Positions 36,368 through 44,812 of a stretch of DNA of 64,000 nucleotides are shown piece after piece. Position numbers and translations under genes: made by a program. Location: NCBI RefSeq assembly GCF_003797185.1, contig NZ_RKMH01000020.1:1-64000 (forward strand), read 5' to 3'. A model generated the notes under the pieces. That model had not been told where the DNA came from. It ran no database searches and was given only the letters and a program-made list of their open reading frames with translations. Every line of letters starts with the position of its first letter. Position 1 is the stretch's first letter. The stretch comes from Gordonia oryzae. GTDB taxonomy: Bacteria; Actinomycetota; Actinomycetes; Mycobacteriales; Mycobacteriaceae.

Positions 36368-37963
36368 ATGGGACCGGAATTCAGCGAATCGACCGACGCC
36401 GCGATCCGGACGGCGCGTGAACACTCGATCGGCGCGTTGCTGCATCGCAGCGCCCAGCGCAGCCCCGAGAAGATAGCGATCATCGACGGGGACCGCACAC
36501 TGACGTTCGCGCAGTTCGATTCTGCGGTGAACCGGTGCGCCAACACCCTGACCGCGCGAGGTCTCCAGCGCGGAGACCGGTTGGCGCTGATCAGTCACAA
36601 CTGCTGGCAGTTCGGGGTTCTCACCTTCGCGACCGCGCGACTCGGGGTGATTCTTGTGCCCATCAACTTCGGGCTCGGCGCCGAGGAGATCGCGTTCATC
36701 CTGACCCACAGCGGGGCACGCGGAGTCGTCGTCGAGGATGCACTCGGGCCGACGCTGATCACGGCGATCGACCTCGCCGCCGCCGCTGTCGACATCCGCG
36801 GATGGATCGCCCTGTCCGGTGCCGCGCCGATGGACGGGTGGGAGGATGCCACCGCATGGATGACCTCCGGCGATGCGACTGCGCCCGGCATCGTCGTCGG
36901 CGACGATGAGCCGGTGCGGATGATGTACACCTCGGGCACCGAGTCCCGCCCCAAGGGGGTGCTGCTCTCCAGTAAATCACTGATCACACAGTATGTTTCG
37001 TGCATCGTCGACGGCGGAATGTCGGGTGAGGACGTCGAGATCCACTCGCTGCCGATGTATCACTGCGCGCAACTCGACTGCTTCTTCGCCACCGACATCT
37101 ACCTCGGGGCGACCAGCATCATCCTGCCCGCGCCCGATCCGGCGACGATCCTGGCGACCATCGAGTCCGCACGCGTCACCAAACTGTTCTGCCCGCCGAC
37201 GGTATGGATCGCGCTGCTGCGTCACCCCGACTTCGATACGCGCGACCTGTCGTCGCTGCGCAAGGGGTATTACGGCGCCTCGCCGATGCCGGTAGAGATC
37301 CTGCGCGAGTTGTCGCGGCGGTTGCCCGACGTGCTGTTGTGGAACTTCTACGGCCAGACCGAGATGTCGCCGCTGGCGACCATTCTGCAGCCGCATGAGC
37401 AGATCGACCGGGCGGGGTCGGCCGGGCGGGCATCTTTGAATGTCGAGACCAAGGTCGTCGACGACGACGACAATCCGGTACCGGTGGGGGAGGTCGGCGA
37501 GATCGTGCATCGCAGTCCCCATGCGGCACTGGGCTATTACCAGGACGAGGAGAAGACCGCGGCGGCATTCGGCAATGGATGGTTCCACTCCGGCGACCTC
37601 GGCATCATCGACGCCGACGGCTACCTCTCGGTGGTCGACCGTAAAAAGGACATGATCAAGACCGGCGGGGAGAACGTCGCCTCACGTGAGGTCGAGGAGG
37701 CGATCTATCTGCTCGACGGGGTGGCCGAGGTCGCGGTATTCGGTGTGCCACATCCCAAGTGGATCGAGGCGGTCACCGCCGTCGTCGTCCCGAAAGACGG
37801 CGCGACTCTGACCGAGGAGGCCGTTGCAGCCCATCTCGAGCCGATCCTCGCCGGATACAAGCGGCCTAAATACATCGTGTTCGCCGATGTTCTGCCGAAG
37901 AATCCGAGCGGCAAGATCCTCAAGAAGGATCTGAGAATCGAGCACAACGGGATCGCGGGCTAG
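36368..37963 (+). CDS. Acyl-CoA ligase (FadD family)
   Basis: A 531-residue AMP-forming ligase. MMYTSGTESRPKGVLL is the AMP-binding motif (Thr-Gly changed to Glu-Ser after SGT), NFYGQTEMSPL the adenylate motif, WFHSGDLGIIDADGYLSVVDRKKDMIKTGGENV the hinge, and PKNPSGKILKKDLR carries the catalytic Lys. The ATG at 36368 follows GGAGG. It lies about 130 bp after kstR2 on the same strand. The substrate is unknown; clustering suggests a sterol- or acid-derived compound. Its TAG stop coincides with the left edge of a possible MITE. Confidence 0.85.
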   Translation: MGPEFSESTDAAIRTAREHSIGALLHRSAQRSPEKIAIIDGDRTLTFAQFDSAVNRCANTLTARGLQRGDRLALISHNCWQFGVLTFATARLGVILVPINFGLGAEEIAFILTHSGARGVVVEDALGPTLITAIDLAAAAVDIRGWIALSGAAPMDGWEDATAWMTSGDATAPGIVVGDDEPVRMMYTSGTESRPKGVLLSSKSLITQYVSCIVDGGMSGEDVEIHSLPMYHCAQLDCFFATDIYLGATSIILPAPDPATILATIESARVTKLFCPPTVWIALLRHPDFDTRDLSSLRKGYYGASPMPVEILRELSRRLPDVLLWNFYGQTEMSPLATILQPHEQIDRAGSAGRASLNVETKVVDDDDNPVPVGEVGEIVHRSPHAALGYYQDEEKTAAAFGNGWFHSGDLGIIDADGYLSVVDRKKDMIKTGGENVASREVEEAIYLLDGVAEVAVFGVPHPKWIEAVTAVVVPKDGATLTEEAVAAHLEPILAGYKRPKYIVFADVLPKNPSGKILKKDLRIEHNGIAG

Positions 37964-38043
37964 GGTGTGTCTCCCAATTCTTCTGCGAGGGATTGGCGCA
38001 ATCGGGCCGCCAAGACCCGCCAAGGGAATTGGGAGACACACCT
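37963..38043. mobile_element. Possible 81-bp MITE flanked by TA
   Basis: Terminal inverted repeats RGGTGTGTCTCCCAATTC (left arm 37963-37980) and GAATTGGGAGACACACCY (right arm 38026-38043) are perfect except at the outermost base, and the element is bordered on each side by TA (37961-37962 and 38044-38045), as expected from a TA-targeting transposase. The interior is only 45 bp and encodes nothing. It sits exactly on the stop codon of the upstream FadD gene. An intrinsic terminator is the alternative reading, though no T-run follows. Confidence 0.5.
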
Positions 38044-38045
38044 TA

Positions 38046-38401
38046 GGTCTCGACCCACCGACTCGTAAACCGCCGGCCGGCGAAGACTGGACAAACTCCT
38101 GTCTGAGTCGCAAGAATGGGGCTTGCTGACGGTTCCATCCGTGCGGGTCGGCGGGATCTCGTAAATGTGACTTTCTGTCAGTCTCCCGGTCCGTCTGCAT
38201 CCTGTGATGACCGAATCTGCCCGGCGCGGCCGAGGTGATACGGTGGTGGCGCCATCCGAACAGGCCGGCAAGTCAGCGTGAGTTCTCGAGCATCTGAGGT
38301 TGACGGCCGACAAGGGCGCCCACCCGGATCGTGCCGGACTTCTACCAGCGGTCGGTGTGGTGGCCAGCGGCATCATTGTTATGGGTTGCTTGGGGGAAGA
38401 G
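38046..38401. other. Non-coding gap before the TY-Chap-like gene
   Basis: These 356 bp contain no supported gene. In-frame codons upstream of the ATG at 38402 are open from 38300, but they lack conserved character. No clear promoter was found. Confidence 0.5.
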
Positions 38402-39433
38402 ATGATCGACGTCAACCGATACCGCGCTGTGCTCGCGCATGCGGGGTCACTCGATATGGGGGACTGGTCGACTGAGTCAGTGGACAGAGCAGTGCGCGGC
38501 AGCTTTGCATCTCCGTTCGACGCTGGGCAGCGCGAGGTCGCTCATAGCGACTGTAACGTCGTCGTCCGCGTCGACGGAGTGATTGCCGAACAGGCGACGC
38601 TCGATGATCTCGCCGCGTGCCTGCGCGCGACCGAGGACCACTTTGGTGTGTCTGCACAGGTGATCGGTGGGTATTCGGACGGCACTGTGTTCCACTGGTG
38701 GCGGGAATCGCGCAAGACCTCGTCGTTCAGGTGGGGCCGACGATCTCGCGGCGGTTCGTCAGCGGTGATCTACGCGGTCGAATACTGCGATGGCACAGTG
38801 CGCATCGCTGTGCATCCGGCTGAGCGGTTCGAGCGCGAGGTCGCCACAATGGGCGAGTACGGGGATGGTCCGTTCGACGCGCCGCTGTGTCCCGCATGGA
38901 CCGGTGTCCGAGCGCGGACGGGCGACAAGCTTAGCGGAATGCTCAGTCCTGGAATGCGATTCGTCACCGACTGGGCAGACCTGACCGAGGCGCTCGAGCG
39001 GTCCGTCGTGGTACTCAGTCGCACGCTCGTTGTTCTCCGCGACGGGATGTCGGTGGTGTTCGCACCGGAGGGGCACCCAGAACGTTTCGTTCGGTTCTTG
39101 ATCGACGACGAAGACGGATTCCTCTTCGCGGAGGCGGCTCGGGGTTGGGGCGGGCCGGACGATTCGGTATTGGCCGATCTCGGGTGGCAATTGTCCGATG
39201 ATCAACCCGCCGATGATCAACCCACCATGCGGTCGATCCATATCGATCCCGTTGCCGACGCCGGGACCATCGCCCACTTGATCGCCTCGACGTTGAAGAC
39301 CTTCGGCGCGCGACTGCCCCAGAATGAGGACGATCCGGATATCGTGCTCTGCCAGACAAACTATGTTTCCGCCGGGCCCTTCGACGGTTGCCGGTTCACC
39401 ATCTACGGCCTGCATGTCATCGAAGTTGCCTGA
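38402..39433 (+). CDS. TY-Chap-like domain protein
   Basis: A 343-residue cytosolic protein. The C-terminal ~120 residues (LVVLRDGMSVVFAPEGHPERFVRFLIDDEDGFLFAEAARG, then LADLGWQLSD) resemble the actinobacterial TY-Chap domain, a type III chaperone-like fold often attached to secreted-toxin or phosphotransfer systems. The N-terminal 200 residues are not recognised. ATG at 38402 has GGGGGAAG upstream and is preferred to the in-frame start at 38300. Codon use is less biased than in neighbouring catabolic genes, and the gene follows a possible MITE, so lateral gain is plausible. Confidence 0.5.
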   Translation: MIDVNRYRAVLAHAGSLDMGDWSTESVDRAVRGSFASPFDAGQREVAHSDCNVVVRVDGVIAEQATLDDLAACLRATEDHFGVSAQVIGGYSDGTVFHWWRESRKTSSFRWGRRSRGGSSAVIYAVEYCDGTVRIAVHPAERFEREVATMGEYGDGPFDAPLCPAWTGVRARTGDKLSGMLSPGMRFVTDWADLTEALERSVVVLSRTLVVLRDGMSVVFAPEGHPERFVRFLIDDEDGFLFAEAARGWGGPDDSVLADLGWQLSDDQPADDQPTMRSIHIDPVADAGTIAHLIASTLKTFGARLPQNEDDPDIVLCQTNYVSAGPFDGCRFTIYGLHVIEVA

Positions 39434-39473
39434 GCGGCCGGCAACCACCCCATCCGGCGAAGATGCTCCGGAA

Positions 39474-40490
39474 TCATCTGGTTTTGATCGATTGATCAGT
39501 CCGGCTGGGCGCCGGTGCCCCGCGTAGGGCAGAGAGCCTACTCAGCAGGCGAACTCGTGATGCGTCGTCGACCACTGTGTGATGCACGAACTCTCCTCGG
39601 CCGACCGCACATTCGATGGTCAGCGGCACGTCCTGGTCATAGAGGATGTCGACGAGGTGGACGAAGCGACGGGCACTCTGGCGGTCGGTTGCGGCGAGGC
39701 CGGGCACGCCGCTGACAGTCCACGAACGGTACCGGCGTGCAAGGTGAAGGTAGTCGGCGGCCCCGAGCGGTCGGCCACAGATCTCCTCGAACGTCACCCC
39801 GATGTGGTCGGGAGTCGAGTCCCACGCGAAGAAGTTGCGCCCGTTGACCGACTCGGGTTGTGGCACTCGATGTGTCGGTGCGGCACGGACGGTGGTCCAC
39901 ATGCCGCCGGCGAACCCTTGGTCGTGGTGTGCGCCGGCCCGGTACCGTGCGCGGTAGTCCGTTCCACCATCGATTTCTACTGTTGAACAGTGCATTTCAA
40001 TGAAGTCGATGCTCGGCAGAAACGTGGCGTGGAGTAACGGGTGGGGCATCAGATCAGGAGGTCGATGATTGGATGTGATGATCAGGCGAATGTCGCGCTC
40101 GATCGCTCGCCGGATCACCGCGTCGATGTAGATCCCGTCGGCGCGGTCGTCGACGGTCAACTCGTCGAAGCACAGGACCCGGATACCCGACGTGATCGTC
40201 GCGAGTGCTCCCTCGAGGCCGCGGCCTTTGATCAGCGCATCGAGGTCACGTCCGAACTCATGCCAATGGAGCCGCCGTGCGCACTTCGGGGGCAAGGCGC
40301 CGAGGTAGGTGTCGACCAGCCACGTCTTCCCCCGGCCCACCGGCCCGGTGAGATAGAGATGATCTCGACCCGAGAGATGCTGCGCAGCAACGATCTGGGA
40401 CGGATCCAGTCGAAAGCCGGCGCGGGTCGCGGCCTCGACGAAGACATCGTTGCCCACGGGCGGCGCGGATTGTTTTCGGCGACCGAACAT
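39474..40490 (-). CDS. zapE: AFG1-like ATPase ZapE
   Basis: A 338-residue P-loop ATPase of the AFG1/ZapE family, linked to cell division and membrane-protein quality control. It has Walker A LTGPVGRGKTWLVD (about residues 47-60), Walker B IRVLCFDELTVDD and the sensor LIITSNHRPPDL. The extended C-terminus has the typical DILYDQDVPLTIE segment. ATG at 40490 is chosen because further upstream the frame crosses the operator palindrome. It is divergent from a TetR gene. Confidence 0.88.
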   Translation of the reverse strand: MFGRRKQSAPPVGNDVFVEAATRAGFRLDPSQIVAAQHLSGRDHLYLTGPVGRGKTWLVDTYLGALPPKCARRLHWHEFGRDLDALIKGRGLEGALATITSGIRVLCFDELTVDDRADGIYIDAVIRRAIERDIRLIITSNHRPPDLMPHPLLHATFLPSIDFIEMHCSTVEIDGGTDYRARYRAGAHHDQGFAGGMWTTVRAAPTHRVPQPESVNGRNFFAWDSTPDHIGVTFEEICGRPLGAADYLHLARRYRSWTVSGVPGLAATDRQSARRFVHLVDILYDQDVPLTIECAVGRGEFVHHTVVDDASRVRLLSRLSALRGAPAPSRTDQSIKTR

Positions 40491-40493
40491 TGT

Positions 40494-40526
40494 CCAGACT
40501 CTATCATCGTAGAGTCTGGCTATTAT
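40494..40526. promoter_or_regulatory. Palindromic operator and -10 between zapE and a TetR gene
   Basis: CCAGACTCTA (40494-40503) and TAGAGTCTGG (40510-40519) form perfect 10-bp arms around TCATCG. A -10 TATTAT follows at 40521-40526, 7 nt before the TetR GTG start, indicating a leaderless transcript. It is a probable autoregulatory site that could also control zapE, 3 nt away on the other side. Confidence 0.65.
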
Positions 40527-40533
40527 GTGACGT

Positions 40534-41103
40534 GTGTCCCGTCCCGATCGCCGCTGCCAGATTGCCGATGCCGCGCTGGGACTCGCGGCGTCCGGGGGCA
40601 CGCACGCTCTCACGCATCAGGCGATCGATCGTCGGCTCGATCTGCCGAAGGGATCGACCTCGTACTATTTCCGCACGCGTGAAGCGCTATTGCTCGCCGC
40701 CGCCGACCGGCTGATCACCCTCTCCCGTGAGCGGTTCCACGTGGTGCTCGGGCAACCCGGCGCTTCCAGCGACCCGGTCGAGGTGATCAGCGAGTATGTG
40801 ACCGGACTCGTTACCGATCGTGTGGCCGAGGTGATCGCGCGCCAGGCACTGTTACTCGACCTCGGAATCGGAGACGACGTCCGCGGGCGTTTGCGTCGGT
40901 GCATGTTCTCCGAGGATGCGGCCGCAGGACTGATGGAGTCGCTGGGGTCCGCGCAGCCGCACGTGGCGGCCCGGCGGTTGGTGACCGTCCTGGAGGGAGT
41001 GGTCTACAGCCACACCCAAGGTCTCGAGCGGGACGAGCCGCACTCCTCGCGTCGCGGCGTCATCGCCGATCTCGTTACGCGAACCCTCCTCACACTGCGC
41101 TGA
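40534..41103 (+). CDS. TetR family regulator
   Basis: A 189-residue TetR protein. The HTH is clear at the N-terminus (HALTHQAIDRRLDLPKGSTSYYFRTREALLLAA); the C-terminal ligand domain is not assignable. GTG at 40534 lies 7 nt downstream of a TATTAT -10, so translation is probably leaderless. A 26-bp perfect-arm palindrome just upstream is its likely operator. The 3' end overlaps the convergent ipdC gene by 14 bp. The target and ligand are unknown; it may control zapE. Confidence 0.85.
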   Translation: MSRPDRRCQIADAALGLAASGGTHALTHQAIDRRLDLPKGSTSYYFRTREALLLAAADRLITLSRERFHVVLGQPGASSDPVEVISEYVTGLVTDRVAEVIARQALLLDLGIGDDVRGRLRRCMFSEDAAAGLMESLGSAQPHVAARRLVTVLEGVVYSHTQGLERDEPHSSRRGVIADLVTRTLLTLR

Positions 41104-42220
41104 CCGGCGCGGCGAGTGCGTGTAGACGCTCGTGTGCCTGCGTCATGATCGATTGGATCAACTCGTCGCAGCTCGGCAGATCTTCGATCAATCCGACGAC
41201 CTGACCCGAGGCGAGGACGCCCGCGCGGGTGTCGCCCTCGACGAGTCCGGCGCGCAACAACATTGGGGTGTTGCCTGCCATGATGATCTGCTGCCAGCTA
41301 CGTTCCCCCGACCGTCGCATGGCGCGGCCGTCACGCAGCATCGTCGTCCAGCGCATTCCGGTCAGCTGCTTGAACTCGTTGGCGTTACGGGCTGCGGCGA
41401 GAAGGGCTTTGACGGAGCTGCCGCTCTCCAGCGCCTCGACGAGTGGGGTGCGCAGGACCCGATGCGGCATCCCGTCGACCTTCAACGACACCACCGTGTC
41501 GCCGAGGCCACGAGCCAGATATTCCTGCTTGACGGCGTCGGGCACCGCCGAATCCGAGGTCAGCAGGAAGCGCGTCCCCATCGCCATCCCCTGCGCGCCA
41601 TACGCCAGGGCGGCGGCCAGTCCGCGACCGTCGAAGAATCCGCCGGCCGCCACCACCGGCATGTCGGATCCGTTCTTTGTGAGGGCATCGAGTACCGACG
41701 GCAGCAGCAATGTGGTGGCGACCGGTCCGGTGTGTCCGCCGCCCTCGCCGCCCTGCACGATCACCGCGTCGGCGCCCCAGGAGGCTACCTTCACCGCGTG
41801 CTTGGCCGCGCCGATCGACGGGATTACCACCACACCATGCTCTTTGAGCTTGGTGATCAGCTCCTTCTTGGGCGCCAGCGCGAACGAGGCGACCTTGACG
41901 CCCTCCCGGATCATCAGGTCGATCCGCTGAGGTGCGTCGGTGGCGTCGGCGCGGATGTTGACCCCGAAGGGCTTATCGGTCAACGCTTTCGTTTTGGCGA
42001 TGGCCGCTTCGAGTTCGTCATAGGTCATCGTTGCCGACGCGAGGATTCCCAGACCGCCGGCGTTGGCTGTCGCCGACGTCAGCGACGGCCCAGACACCCA
42101 GCCCATCCCGGTCTGGACGATCGGGTACTCGATGCCGACGAGATCGGTGAAGCTCGTAGGCAGGGGCGCGGCGCGCCTGGCACCCGTTGGGGCAGAGCCG
42201 GTCATACCATCTCCGGTCAT
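41090..42220 (-). CDS. ipdC: IpdC, nitronate-monooxygenase-family flavoprotein of ring C/D degradation
   Basis: A 376-residue FMN TIM-barrel protein of the nitronate monooxygenase/2-enoate family. It has VQTGMGWVSGP at the start, NAGGLGILASATMT, FGVNIRAD, VIVQGGEGGGHTG and AAGGFFDGRGLAAALAYGAQG with the phosphate-binding site. The homolog Rv3553 (IpdC) introduces or moves a double bond in HIP-derived CoA thioesters, so this is a reductase/dehydrogenase rather than a nitronate enzyme. ATG at 42220 lies 1 nt past the ipdB stop. Last gene of the echA20 operon. Confidence 0.87.
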   Translation of the reverse strand: MTGDGMTGSAPTGARRAAPLPTSFTDLVGIEYPIVQTGMGWVSGPSLTSATANAGGLGILASATMTYDELEAAIAKTKALTDKPFGVNIRADATDAPQRIDLMIREGVKVASFALAPKKELITKLKEHGVVVIPSIGAAKHAVKVASWGADAVIVQGGEGGGHTGPVATTLLLPSVLDALTKNGSDMPVVAAGGFFDGRGLAAALAYGAQGMAMGTRFLLTSDSAVPDAVKQEYLARGLGDTVVSLKVDGMPHRVLRTPLVEALESGSSVKALLAAARNANEFKQLTGMRWTTMLRDGRAMRRSGERSWQQIIMAGNTPMLLRAGLVEGDTRAGVLASGQVVGLIEDLPSCDELIQSIMTQAHERLHALAAPVSAV

Positions 42221-42221
42221 C

Positions 42222-42980
42222 TCACCGCACCTCTTTGGTGCGAACACCCTTGGGATCGAGCACATCCCGGATCAGGCGGAGTTCCTCGCCGGAAGGCTCC
42301 CGCGTTGTCGGCGCCTCGGCGAGTCCGTCGATCTCGAAAGAGGTGTTCTCCGCGACCTCCTCGGCGCTCACCCCGGGATGTAGTGACAGTGCCCGCATCG
42401 TGTGGTCGGGCCCGCCGAAGTCGAAGACTCCGAGATTGGTGACGACGCGAGCGATGGCGACGTCGTCGAAGGCGGGGTTGTCGGGATCGACCTTGTCGAA
42501 GCCGAGGCCGCAGACGATGTCGACGGCGTCGACGAACACACGTGCCGAATGCCTTGGGACCCAATAACTCGTCGGATGGTTGATGGTGTTGCCGGGCGCG
42601 CCACGGGCGCCGAACATCTGCCGGGTCGGGTGTTGCAATGGGCCGAACGCCGACAGGTTCTGATTGCCGAAGCGATCGATCTGGTTGGCGCCCATCACCA
42701 CATGGCGCCGACCCGACGCCACGACGTCGAATACCTTGGAGAACGGCATCCACCCCTCGATGGGACCCGTTCTCCCGATGCCCGGTGTGTCGGCGAGGAT
42801 CAATGCCTCCCCGTCGGTGATGAGCAGATCGGGCGCAAAGCTCAGGCGCGCCAAGCGCGCTCCGAGCAGCGGGATCGGCGCCATCGGCGACGCCATGATC
42901 TCGCCTGCGCCACGAAAGATCTCGGCGCAGGAGACGACGCAGTACTCGGCCCGGGTGACCCCGGTGGTCGCGGTGCTCAC
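42222..42980 (-). CDS. ipdB: Ring-opening hydrolase IpdAB, beta subunit
   Basis: The 252-residue CoA-transferase-fold beta subunit. With IpdA it hydrolyses the last steroid ring (COCHEA-CoA) rather than transferring CoA. It starts from the GTG at 42980 that overlaps the ipdA stop by 4 nt. Conserved segments include VVSCAEIFRGAGEIMASPMA, DGEALILAD, VVMGANQIDRFGNQNLSAFG, and LGVFDFGGPDHTMRALSLHPGV. Length and sequence agree with Rv3552. Confidence 0.9.
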   Translation of the reverse strand: MSTATTGVTRAEYCVVSCAEIFRGAGEIMASPMAPIPLLGARLARLSFAPDLLITDGEALILADTPGIGRTGPIEGWMPFSKVFDVVASGRRHVVMGANQIDRFGNQNLSAFGPLQHPTRQMFGARGAPGNTINHPTSYWVPRHSARVFVDAVDIVCGLGFDKVDPDNPAFDDVAIARVVTNLGVFDFGGPDHTMRALSLHPGVSAEEVAENTSFEIDGLAEAPTTREPSGEELRLIRDVLDPKGVRTKEVR

Positions 42981-43966
42981 TTGCGGTCCTCCTGCTCGGC
43001 ACGCCAGGCCGTGACCTCGCGTTGATAGGTGGGTTCGTCGACGTCGAGGAAGCGCGTACGGAACGCGGCCCACGCGTCGGCGTCCTTGGCCTGCTCGACG
43101 TAGAACCGTTGGAACGCTTCGTCGCGGCGGTAGTCGCCTGCGGCAGCAACATCTTGGCTGCTCCCGGCGCAGAGGGAGAAATGCGCGCCGTTCGGGGTAT
43201 GCACCACTCTGTCCACATTCATCCTGTTGAGCAGAAGACGTTGCACAGGTACAGAGTTGACGAGAAACTCGGTGTCGACGAGTCGATCGGTCTCCAGATA
43301 GCGGCGCGCTGCGGCGGCACAAAACAGGTCGTCCATGTACGGATCGACGCCGGTGTAGGCGGCGTTGCCGTGGGTATCGGCGAGGTCGAGGTGGACGAAG
43401 GCGGCGTCGAGTCGCAGGGCGGGCATCGCGATGAGTGTCTGTGTGCGGCCGTCGGGGTCGGGATACGGGGACTCGACGGTCTTGAGCTCGTCCGCCCAGA
43501 ACGCCGGCACGTCGGAGCCGAGTCCGGCCCGGATCGGCAGGAACGGCAACCGGGCCGCGGCGGCCTGCAGACCGCACTTGACCATGCCCTCGTCCATCTC
43601 GCGTGACTCGATGGCGCCGGTGGTGCGGGCGTGGGCGAACCACGGATCGTAGAACGGTGCCGAGTCCAGGGAGACGAAGCCGTAGTAGACCCGCCGGACT
43701 TTTCCTGCAGCACAGAGCAATCCGAGATCGGGACCACCGTAGGTGACGATGGTCAAATCGGTCACCGCCGAGCGGGCCAACGCCCGGACGAGTGCCATCG
43801 GCTTGCGCCGCGAACCCCACCCGCCGATACCGATCGTCATCCCGTCGCGCAACTCGCCGATGACGTCGTCGAGCGTGCTCGTCTTGTCGGTGGGTGTGGC
43901 TGCAGGGGGTGTGGCTGCGGTGGGTATTGATGGGGTGGGCGTTGACGCAGTGGGTGTGGCTGCCAT
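42977..43966 (-). CDS. ipdA: Ring-opening hydrolase IpdAB, alpha subunit
   Basis: The 329-residue CoA-transferase-fold alpha subunit. From TLDDVIGELRDGMTIGIGGWGSRRKPMALVRA onward it follows Rv3551: YYGFVSLDSAPFYDPWFAHARTTGAIE, EMDEGMVKCGLQAAAARLPFLPIRAGLG, AMPALRLDAAFVHLDLADTHGNAAYTG. The catalytic Glu of the family is expected in the ESREMDEG region. The first ~25 residues are an unusual Thr/Pro/Ala repeat not found in other IpdA proteins; they come from a GGTGTGGCTGC-like DNA repeat, so an internal start may be the true one. 1 nt from echA20. Confidence 0.9.
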   Translation of the reverse strand: MAATPTASTPTPSIPTAATPPAATPTDKTSTLDDVIGELRDGMTIGIGGWGSRRKPMALVRALARSAVTDLTIVTYGGPDLGLLCAAGKVRRVYYGFVSLDSAPFYDPWFAHARTTGAIESREMDEGMVKCGLQAAAARLPFLPIRAGLGSDVPAFWADELKTVESPYPDPDGRTQTLIAMPALRLDAAFVHLDLADTHGNAAYTGVDPYMDDLFCAAAARRYLETDRLVDTEFLVNSVPVQRLLLNRMNVDRVVHTPNGAHFSLCAGSSQDVAAAGDYRRDEAFQRFYVEQAKDADAWAAFRTRFLDVDEPTYQREVTAWRAEQEDRK

Positions 43967-43967
43967 G

Positions 43968-44738
43968 TCAGGCGTGTCCTCCTGTGTTGAGGGCCTTGCC
44001 GGTCGACACGAACTCGTCGCGGTGTTCGTCGGCGACGCCGGCCAGATTGAGTTCGAAGGTGTATCCCTGCTCGAGGCGGTAGCTGGCCTTCACGTCCACC
44101 GGGTCGATGTGGTTGATCGCCGACTTCGCCGCGCGGATCACCCGGGTGTCCTTGGCGGCGATCTTCTCGGCGATGTCGAGTGCCGCGGAATCGAGTTCGT
44201 CGGCGGCTACCACCCGATGGACCGAGCCGAAGTGGAGGAGTTGCTCGGCGGTGACATTCTGAGCCGTGTAATACAACGTGCGCATCATATGCTGGGGAAC
44301 CAGGCGCGCCAGATGTGTGGCGGCGCCCAGTGCCCCGCGATCGACTTCGGGAAGACCGAAGACCGCACCCTCGGAGGCGACGATCACGTCGGCGTTGCCG
44401 ACCAGTCCGATCCCGCCGCCGACGCAGAAATTCTTGACCGCCACGACCACCGGAACGGCGCAGTCGTAGACCGCGCTGAACGCCGCGGTGCAGCCGTGGT
44501 TGGCAGCGATCAACGCCCCGAATCCCTCGGTGGCCTGCATTTCCTTGATGTCGACACCGGCGTTGAAGCCGCGACCCTCCGCGCGCAGGATCACCACGTG
44601 CGTGGTGGGGTCGTTGCCCGCTGCGGTGATGGCGTCGGCGAGGTCGAACCACGCCGCCGACGGCAGGGCGTTGACCGGTGGGTAGTCGACGGTGACGGTG
44701 ACGACCCCGCCATCGGTGCGGGTAGTGGTGATCGACAT
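43968..44738 (-). CDS. echA20: Enoyl-CoA hydratase-family ring-opening hydrolase EchA20
   Basis: A 256-residue crotonase. In M. tuberculosis the homolog Rv3550 opens ring D hydrolytically during HIP catabolism. It has HVVILRAEGRGFNAGVDIKEMQ, the oxyanion-hole strand KNFCVGGGIGLVGNADVIVAS and FGLPEVDRGALG. ATG at 44738 with GGAGCACG upstream is preferred over longer frames. It is first in the echA20-ipdA-ipdB-ipdC operon, controlled by the KstR2 box at 44775 it shares with the divergent SDR gene. Confidence 0.9.
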   Translation of the reverse strand: MSITTTRTDGGVVTVTVDYPPVNALPSAAWFDLADAITAAGNDPTTHVVILRAEGRGFNAGVDIKEMQATEGFGALIAANHGCTAAFSAVYDCAVPVVVAVKNFCVGGGIGLVGNADVIVASEGAVFGLPEVDRGALGAATHLARLVPQHMMRTLYYTAQNVTAEQLLHFGSVHRVVAADELDSAALDIAEKIAAKDTRVIRAAKSAINHIDPVDVKASYRLEQGYTFELNLAGVADEHRDEFVSTGKALNTGGHA

Positions 44739-44773
44739 GCGCGTGCTCCTCTCGCGAAGGGCTGAAGAAAACC

Positions 44774-44793
44774 AACCAAGCAATTGCTTGGTT
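44774..44793. promoter_or_regulatory. KstR2-type operator between echA20 and the divergent SDR
   Basis: AACCAAGCAATTGCTTGGTT is a perfect 20-bp palindrome; its 14-mer ACCAAGCAATTGCT (44775-44788) aligns with the kstR2 and fadE30 boxes at CCAAGC...TGCT. It is 36 nt from the echA20 start and 20 nt from the SDR start. Confidence 0.75.
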
Positions 44794-44812
44794 CTTTGGT
44801 AGGGTAGCACCC

